Below are positions 59,884 through 64,000 of a stretch of DNA of 64,000 bases, one piece after another; the stretch's first letter is position 1; every line of letters starts with the position of its first letter. The stretch comes from Szabonella sp046295215 (GTDB taxonomy: Bacteria; Pseudomonadota; Alphaproteobacteria; Rhodobacterales; Rhodobacteraceae). The notes under the pieces were generated by a model. The model was not told where the DNA came from. It saw nothing but the letters and a program-made list of their open reading frames with translations, and searched no databases. The DNA lies in contig JBKBNP010000001.1 in NCBI GenBank assembly GCA_046295215.1, forward strand, positions 186,001 through 250,000, in the 5' to 3' direction. The position numbers and the translations under genes were made by a program.

Positions 59884-59972
59884 GGGGGGGGGGGGGGCCC
59901 CCCCCCCACGGCCCGCCCCTTCCGGGGCCGGACCTTCCCCCCGAAGGTATTTTTGCCAAGATGAAAGGGGGA
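59884..59972 (+). repeat. Intergenic hairpin-plus-tail element, copy G, with G14/C10 tract
   Basis: Fourteen G (59884-59897) run directly into ten C (59898-59907), a perfect inverted tract. A second stem, CCCC-TTCC-GGGG, follows near 59916. The tail is CCCCGAAGGTATTTTTGCC then AAGATGAAAGGGGG (59937-59971). It lies 10 nt past the acetyltransferase stop. The homopolymer lengths are suspicious and may vary or be miscounted. Confidence 0.75.
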
Positions 59973-60099
59973 TCGGGGGGTTTGCACTGCTTTCCCCTGA
60001 TTTGCGCATTGAGCGCGACCTGCACCTTGGGATAAGAGGCGGGCGACAGGAGACGGGCGGCGCGGCAGCGTTCCCGCCCGTGAAAAGGAAGCCTTTGCC

Positions 60100-61131
60100 A
60101 TGAAATTCCTCGACCTTGCGAAAGTCTATATCCGGTCGGGCGGCGGCGGGTCGGGCTGCGTGTCCTTCCGGCGCGAGAAGTTCATCGAATTCGGCGGGCC
60201 GGACGGGGGCGATGGCGGCAATGGCGGATCGGTCTGGGTGGAGGCGGTCGACGGGCTGAACACGCTGATCGATTTCCGCTATCAGCAGCATTTCTTTGCG
60301 AAATCCGGCCAGCCCGGAATGGGCAGCCAGCGCACCGGCAAGACCGGGGATGACATCGTGCTGCGGGTGCCGGTCGGCACGGAAGTGCTGGACGAGGACG
60401 AGGAAACCGTGATCGCCGATCTGGTCACGGTGGGTCAGCGGGTGCAGCTTGCCAAGGGCGGCAATGGCGGCTGGGGCAACCTGCGGTTCAAATCCTCGAC
60501 CAACCGTGCCCCGGCGCGGGCCAATCCGGGGCAGGAAGGCGTGGAGCGCACGATCTGGCTGCGGCTGAAGCTGATTGCCGATGCCGGGCTGGTGGGATTG
60601 CCCAATGCGGGGAAATCGACCTTTCTGGCCTCGGTGTCCAATGCGCGGCCCAAGATCGCCGATTATCCTTTCACGACGCTGGTGCCCAATCTGGGTGTGG
60701 TCGGCATTGACGAGCAGGAATTCGTCATGGCCGATATTCCGGGGCTGATCGAAGGCGCGTCCGAGGGGCGCGGGCTCGGCACGCAGTTTCTGGCGCATGT
60801 GGAACGCTGTTCGGTGCTGCTGCATCTGGTGGATGGCACCTCCTCGACCATCACCAGGGACTACCGGACCATCGTGGCCGAGCTGGAAGCCTATGCCGAG
60901 ACGCTGGGCGACAAGGCGCGTGTCACGGCCCTGACCAAGGCGGATGCGCTGGATGCCAAGACCCTGTCCACGCGCAAGCGGGCGCTGGAAAAGGCCGTGG
61001 GCGGGCCGGTGCATGTGATTTCCGGCGTGTCGCGGCAGGGGCTTGCCGAGGTGTTGCGCGCCCTTCATGCCGAGATCGTGGCGGATCGTGTGGCGGATGC
61101 GACCGGGGATGACGGTCCATGGCAGCCCTGA
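60100..61131 (+). CDS. obgE: Obg-family GTPase ObgE (CgtA)
   Basis: The 343-residue essential GTPase has the Obg glycine-rich domain (SGGGGSGCVSFRREKFIEFG, DGGDGGNGGSVWVEAVDGLN) and the G-domain with GLPNAGKSTFLASVSNARPK (G1, near residue 166), DYPFTTLVPNLGVV, DIPGLIEGASEGRGLG and TKADALD (G4). It links ribosome assembly and stress signalling. The 60098 region has an AAGGAAG leader. The family usually has a variable C-terminus; here it is short. It overlaps proB by 13 nt, a common order in Rhodobacteraceae. Confidence 0.97.
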   Translation: MKFLDLAKVYIRSGGGGSGCVSFRREKFIEFGGPDGGDGGNGGSVWVEAVDGLNTLIDFRYQQHFFAKSGQPGMGSQRTGKTGDDIVLRVPVGTEVLDEDEETVIADLVTVGQRVQLAKGGNGGWGNLRFKSSTNRAPARANPGQEGVERTIWLRLKLIADAGLVGLPNAGKSTFLASVSNARPKIADYPFTTLVPNLGVVGIDEQEFVMADIPGLIEGASEGRGLGTQFLAHVERCSVLLHLVDGTSSTITRDYRTIVAELEAYAETLGDKARVTALTKADALDAKTLSTRKRALEKAVGGPVHVISGVSRQGLAEVLRALHAEIVADRVADATGDDGPWQP

Positions 61132-62246
61132 CCTCCGTTTCCGCGCCTGACATCCGGCTTGCGAAACGGCTGGTGGTGAAGATCGGATCGGCGCTGCTGG
61201 TGGATCAGGCGACGGGTCTGCGCACGGGCTGGCTCTCGGCACTGGCGCTGGATGTGGCCGAGGCCAAGGCGCGCGGGGCGGATGTGGTGCTGGTGTCCTC
61301 GGGCTCCATCGCGCTGGGGCGCAAGGTGCTGGGGCTGCCCGCAGGGGCGCTGGCGCTGGAGCAGAGTCAGGCGGCGGCGGCGGTGGGGCAGATCCGGCTG
61401 GCGCGCGCCTATGAGGAGGTGCTGGCCCCGCATGGCATCACCACCGCGCAGGTTCTGGTGACGCTGGAAGATACCGACGACCGGCGCCGCTACCTCAATT
61501 CCCGCGCCACGATGGAGACGCTGCTGGGTCTTGGCGTGGTGCCCATCGTGAACGAGAATGACACGGTGGCGACCGACGAGATCCGGTTCGGCGACAATGA
61601 CCGGCTTGCGGCGCAGATCGCCGTGACGGTGGGGGCGGACCAGTTGATCCTCTTGTCGGATGTGGACGGGTTCTATTCCGCCAATCCGAAGGAGGATCCC
61701 ACGGCCACGCGGTTCGACTTGATCGCGGCAATCACCCCGGACATCGAGGCAATGGCGGGGGATCCGGTGTCGGGACTGTCCAAGGGCGGCATGAAAACCA
61801 AGGTGATGGCCGCGCGCACGGCCATGGCGGGGGGCTGCGCCATGGCGGTGATGGAAGGCTCGGTCAGCCGTCCGCTGTCGGCGCTGGCCAATGGGGCCGC
61901 GCGGACATGGTTCGTGCCGCAGGCCGACCCGCAACTGGCCCGCAAACGCTGGATCAACGCGATGAAGCCACGCGGCGAGGTGCGGGTGGATGCCGGGGCC
62001 ATGACGGCGCTCGGTCAGGGAAAATCGCTGTTGCCCGCCGGAGTTACGGCCGTTTCGGGCAATTTCGGGCGGGGCGAGCCGGTCACGATCCTCGGACCCG
62101 ACGGGGCGGCCCTCGGCAAGGGGCTGATGCGCTATACCAGCACCGAGGCGCGCGCCATTGCCGGGCACCGGTCGGGAGAGATCGAGGCGATCCTCGGCTA
62201 TGTGGGTCGCGCCGCGCTGATCCATCGCGATGACATGGTGGTCTAG
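61119..62246 (+). CDS. proB: Glutamate 5-kinase
   Basis: The 375-residue enzyme phosphorylates glutamate in the first step of proline synthesis. The amino-acid-kinase domain reads RLVVKIGSALLVDQATGLRT (near residue 15), VLVSSGSIALGRKVLG, VPIVNENDTVATDEIRFGDN (near residue 140) and GGMKTKVMAARTAMAGGCAM. A C-terminal PUA domain (KPRGEVRVDAGAMTALGQGK onward) is present. It overlaps obgE by 13 nt at the start. Its stop shares the palindrome CTAG with the stop of the convergent regulator gene. Confidence 0.97.
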   Translation: MAALTSVSAPDIRLAKRLVVKIGSALLVDQATGLRTGWLSALALDVAEAKARGADVVLVSSGSIALGRKVLGLPAGALALEQSQAAAAVGQIRLARAYEEVLAPHGITTAQVLVTLEDTDDRRRYLNSRATMETLLGLGVVPIVNENDTVATDEIRFGDNDRLAAQIAVTVGADQLILLSDVDGFYSANPKEDPTATRFDLIAAITPDIEAMAGDPVSGLSKGGMKTKVMAARTAMAGGCAMAVMEGSVSRPLSALANGAARTWFVPQADPQLARKRWINAMKPRGEVRVDAGAMTALGQGKSLLPAGVTAVSGNFGRGEPVTILGPDGAALGKGLMRYTSTEARAIAGHRSGEIEAILGYVGRAALIHRDDMVV

Positions 62247-63538
62247 GGTCTGATCCCGTAGCGGGTCATCTTGTCGGACAGCGTGCGGCGCGGCAGGCCG
62301 AGGTCCAGTGCCGCCCGCTCGGTCTGTCCGCGCGCGCGGTCGAGTGCTGCGCGGATCTCGCGCGCCTCATACTCCGCCACCCGGTCGGCCAGCGTCGGCG
62401 CCTCCGGCAAGGCGAGCGCCACCTCCAGCCCAAGCGCGTGGCGTTCGGCGGCAAGGCGCAACTCGCGCACATTGCCGGGCCAGTCATGGCGCATCAGGTC
62501 GCGGCGCAGCGTGAAATCCGGCGGGCGGGGATCGCGACCATAGCGGCGGGCGGCCAGCATCGCATAATGGGCAAAGAGGAGTGGAATGTCCGTTCCGAGG
62601 CTGCGCAGCGGCGGCAGGGTGATGTCGGCCCCGGCAAGACGAAAATAGAGATCGGTGCGAAAGCTGCCCTCGTCGATGCGGCGGCGCAGATCGGATTTCG
62701 CGGTGGCGATGATGCGCAGGTCAAGCGGGCGCAGCCGGTTTTCGCCCAGTCGCTCGATCGAGCGTTCCTGAAGTGCGCGCAGCAGTTTGGCCTGCAAGGG
62801 TAGAGCCATCGCCTCCACCTCGTCGAGCATCAGCGTGCCGCCGGTCGCGGCCTCCAGCTTGCCCGCGCGGTCCTGCGCGCCGGGAAAGGCACCTGCCGCA
62901 TGGCCGAACATCTCGATCTCGAAAAGCTGTTCGGGCAGGGCGGCACAGTTCAGCGCCACGAAAGGGCCGCGCCCGCGGGGGCCTGCCGCATGCAGCGCGC
63001 GGGCGGCCAGTTCCTTGCCGGTGCCGGTTTCCCCGGTCAGCAGAACATCGACCTCCAGCGGGGCCAGCGCCGCGATCCGGTCGCGCAGGCTGGCCATGGC
63101 GGGGCTGTCGCCCAGAAGCGCCGCGACGCCGGGGAGTTGCGCCGCTTGCAGGCGCGCGAGTTCGATACGGGTGGCCCGGGCACGGGTGGCACGCCCCAGA
63201 ACACCCAGAAGATGATCGGAATCGTAAGGTTTTTCGAGAAAATCCTCGGCCCCGGACTGGATGGCTCGCACCGCATGGGCAATATCGCCATGACCCGTAA
63301 TCAGAATGACGGGAATGTCCCAGCCCTTTGCCCCGATGGCGTCGAGCAGGGCGAAGCCGTCCATTCCCGGCATCCGCAGGTCGGTGACCAGGGCATCGGG
63401 CAGCACCGCCCCGGCACGTTCCAGCGCGACATCGGCCCGCTGGAAGGCGGTGGCGTGAAACCCCCCCGCCTCCACCAGATCGGCAAGAGCGGCCAGATGG
63501 TCGGCATCGTCATCGACCACAAAGATGCGGGCGGTCAT
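62243..63538 (-). CDS. Sigma-54-type response regulator (DctD/NtrC-like) with GAFPGA loop
   Basis: The 431-residue protein has a receiver domain (IFVVDDDADHLAALADLVEA; phospho-acceptor D53 in LVTDLRMPGMDG), an AAA+ domain with Walker A LLTGETGTGKELAARALHAA and Walker B TLMLDEVEAM, and a C-terminal Fis-type helix-turn-helix (AALDLGLPRRTLSDKMTRYG). The sigma-54-contacting loop reads GAFPGA instead of GAFTGA. The Thr is the contact residue in NtrC and its loss in Rhodobacter NtrC-type proteins accompanies sigma-70 use; whether that is so here is inference. It is coupled to the kinase gene by a 4-nt overlap. Confidence 0.9.
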   Translation of the reverse strand: MTARIFVVDDDADHLAALADLVEAGGFHATAFQRADVALERAGAVLPDALVTDLRMPGMDGFALLDAIGAKGWDIPVILITGHGDIAHAVRAIQSGAEDFLEKPYDSDHLLGVLGRATRARATRIELARLQAAQLPGVAALLGDSPAMASLRDRIAALAPLEVDVLLTGETGTGKELAARALHAAGPRGRGPFVALNCAALPEQLFEIEMFGHAAGAFPGAQDRAGKLEAATGGTLMLDEVEAMALPLQAKLLRALQERSIERLGENRLRPLDLRIIATAKSDLRRRIDEGSFRTDLYFRLAGADITLPPLRSLGTDIPLLFAHYAMLAARRYGRDPRPPDFTLRRDLMRHDWPGNVRELRLAAERHALGLEVALALPEAPTLADRVAEYEAREIRAALDRARGQTERAALDLGLPRRTLSDKMTRYGIRP

Positions 63539-64000
63539 TCGGCGGCTTCCCGGGCGGGCACATGGGCGGCGGGCAGGGTGACGGTGACGGTCGTGCCTGC
63601 GCCGGGGGGTGAGGCGATGTCGAGCCGCCCGCCGAATTCCGCGACCAGCGCCTGCGAAATGGCCAGACCAAGGCCCAGCCCCTCGGCCCCGGTCTTGGTG
63701 GAAAAGAAGGGTTCGGTGACGCGGGCCAGATCTTCCGGGGCGATGCCGGAGCCGTTGTCGGCTACCACGATCTGCAGGTCGGGGCCGCAGGCATCCGCGA
63801 CAAGGCGCACATGGCCGCCCTCTCGCCCCTCCACCGCGTCCAGTGCATTGAGGATCAGGTTGACCAGCACCTGTTCCATCCGCACCGCCCCCGCGCGGCA
63901 GATCAGCGGGTCCGGCATGGCGGCGGTTTCCGGCATCACGCCGACGGCGCGGGCGCGCGGGTCGGTCAGGTCCAGCGCGTTCTGCACCACGGCGCGCAGG
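63535..64000 (-). CDS. Sensor histidine kinase, C-terminal part (start beyond window)
   Basis: The frame is open from the right edge and ends at 63535. The visible 154 or so residues form a HATPase domain: N-box VRMEQVLVNLILNALDAVEG, G1-box VVADNGSGIAPEDL, F-box FFSTKTGAEGLGLGLAIS (G2) and TTVTVTLPAAH near the end. The phospho-acceptor His and sensing domains lie outside. Its partner is the sigma-54-type regulator next to it, which starts in the 4-nt overlap. The DctB/DctD arrangement is a plausible model, and dicarboxylate sensing would then follow, but the sensory part cannot be seen. Confidence 0.9.
   Translation of the reverse strand, partial: LRAVVQNALDLTDPRARAVGVMPETAAMPDPLICRAGAVRMEQVLVNLILNALDAVEGREGGHVRLVADACGPDLQIVVADNGSGIAPEDLARVTEPFFSTKTGAEGLGLGLAISQALVAEFGGRLDIASPPGAGTTVTVTLPAAHVPAREAAE

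Noticed and set aside
62243..62246. Shared CTAG as stop codon of both convergent genes
   Set aside because: It is a neat coincidence of two TAG stops on opposite strands and needs no functional explanation.
1..64000. CRISPR arrays, insertion sequences, integrases or prophage genes
   Set aside because: No spaced direct-repeat array, transposase or integrase motif was seen on either strand, though a full database search was not possible.

Overview
The window is high-GC, densely coding DNA with short intergenic gaps and many ATGA-type gene overlaps. Gene content and order point to an alphaproteobacterium of the Rhodobacteraceae (Rhodobacter/Paracoccus-like). The markers are a sorbitol/mannitol (smo/mtl) operon as in Rhodobacter sphaeroides, a CryB/PhrB-type iron-sulfur photolyase, leuA next to mreBCD-mrdA-rodA, and a PyrB/PyrC' pair. 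No rRNA operon, CRISPR array, insertion sequence or prophage was seen. This reads as ordinary chromosome with some unusual RNA features.

Layout. 1-2433: a TRAP solute-binding gene, cut by the left edge, diverges from a class-III aminotransferase across a palindromic operator candidate. 2456-7393: an RND efflux pump and its adaptor. 7550-9607: moaB, a LysE exporter and an unusual family-4 uracil-DNA glycosylase. 9754-13086: pyrB, a small membrane protein, pyrC' and plsY. 13256-20776: a LacI regulator and a six-gene polyol operon (ABC importer smoEFGK, sorbitol dehydrogenase smoS, mannitol dehydrogenase mtlK). 20869-24830: glycolate oxidase glcDEF. 24855-27254: two tandem secreted trypsin-like proteases, then a small heat-shock protein with a clear RpoH-type promoter. 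27411-33065: an orphan NarL-type regulator, then a TetR/aminotransferase pair divergent from a polar amino-acid ABC importer. 33128-35798: a CDF metal exporter, an SH3-domain protein and a 2-hydroxyacid dehydrogenase.

35996-42241 (minus strand): an EamA transporter and a glutamine-synthetase-like enzyme, aldehyde dehydrogenase, iron alcohol dehydrogenase and DadA-like oxidase, which together resemble a gamma-glutamylation route for an amine or amino alcohol. 42330-49004 (minus): ghrA, then rodA, mrdA, mreD, mreC and mreB for cell elongation. 49261-51019 (minus): leuA with a leucine-rich, apparently leaderless leader peptide. 51289-53477: an SDR overlapping the photolyase. 53814-56465 (minus): scoAB and a multidomain envelope protein. 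56590-56921: a tRNA-Leu(UAA) gene interrupted by a group I intron of about 245 nt. 57150-62246: a DUF2059 protein, rplU-rpmA, a GNAT acetyltransferase, obgE and proB. 62243-64000 (minus): a sigma-54-type response regulator and the end of its histidine kinase.

A dispersed intergenic element (GC hairpin plus a conserved GGTATTT...AAGATGAA tail) occurs seven times, in five cases directly behind a gene 3' end. The strongest findings are the intron-bearing tRNA-Leu(UAA), the leaderless leu leader peptide and this repeated element. The window mixes core housekeeping (pyrimidine, leucine, proline, cell shape, ribosome) with catabolic modules for polyols, glycolate, amino acids and amines.
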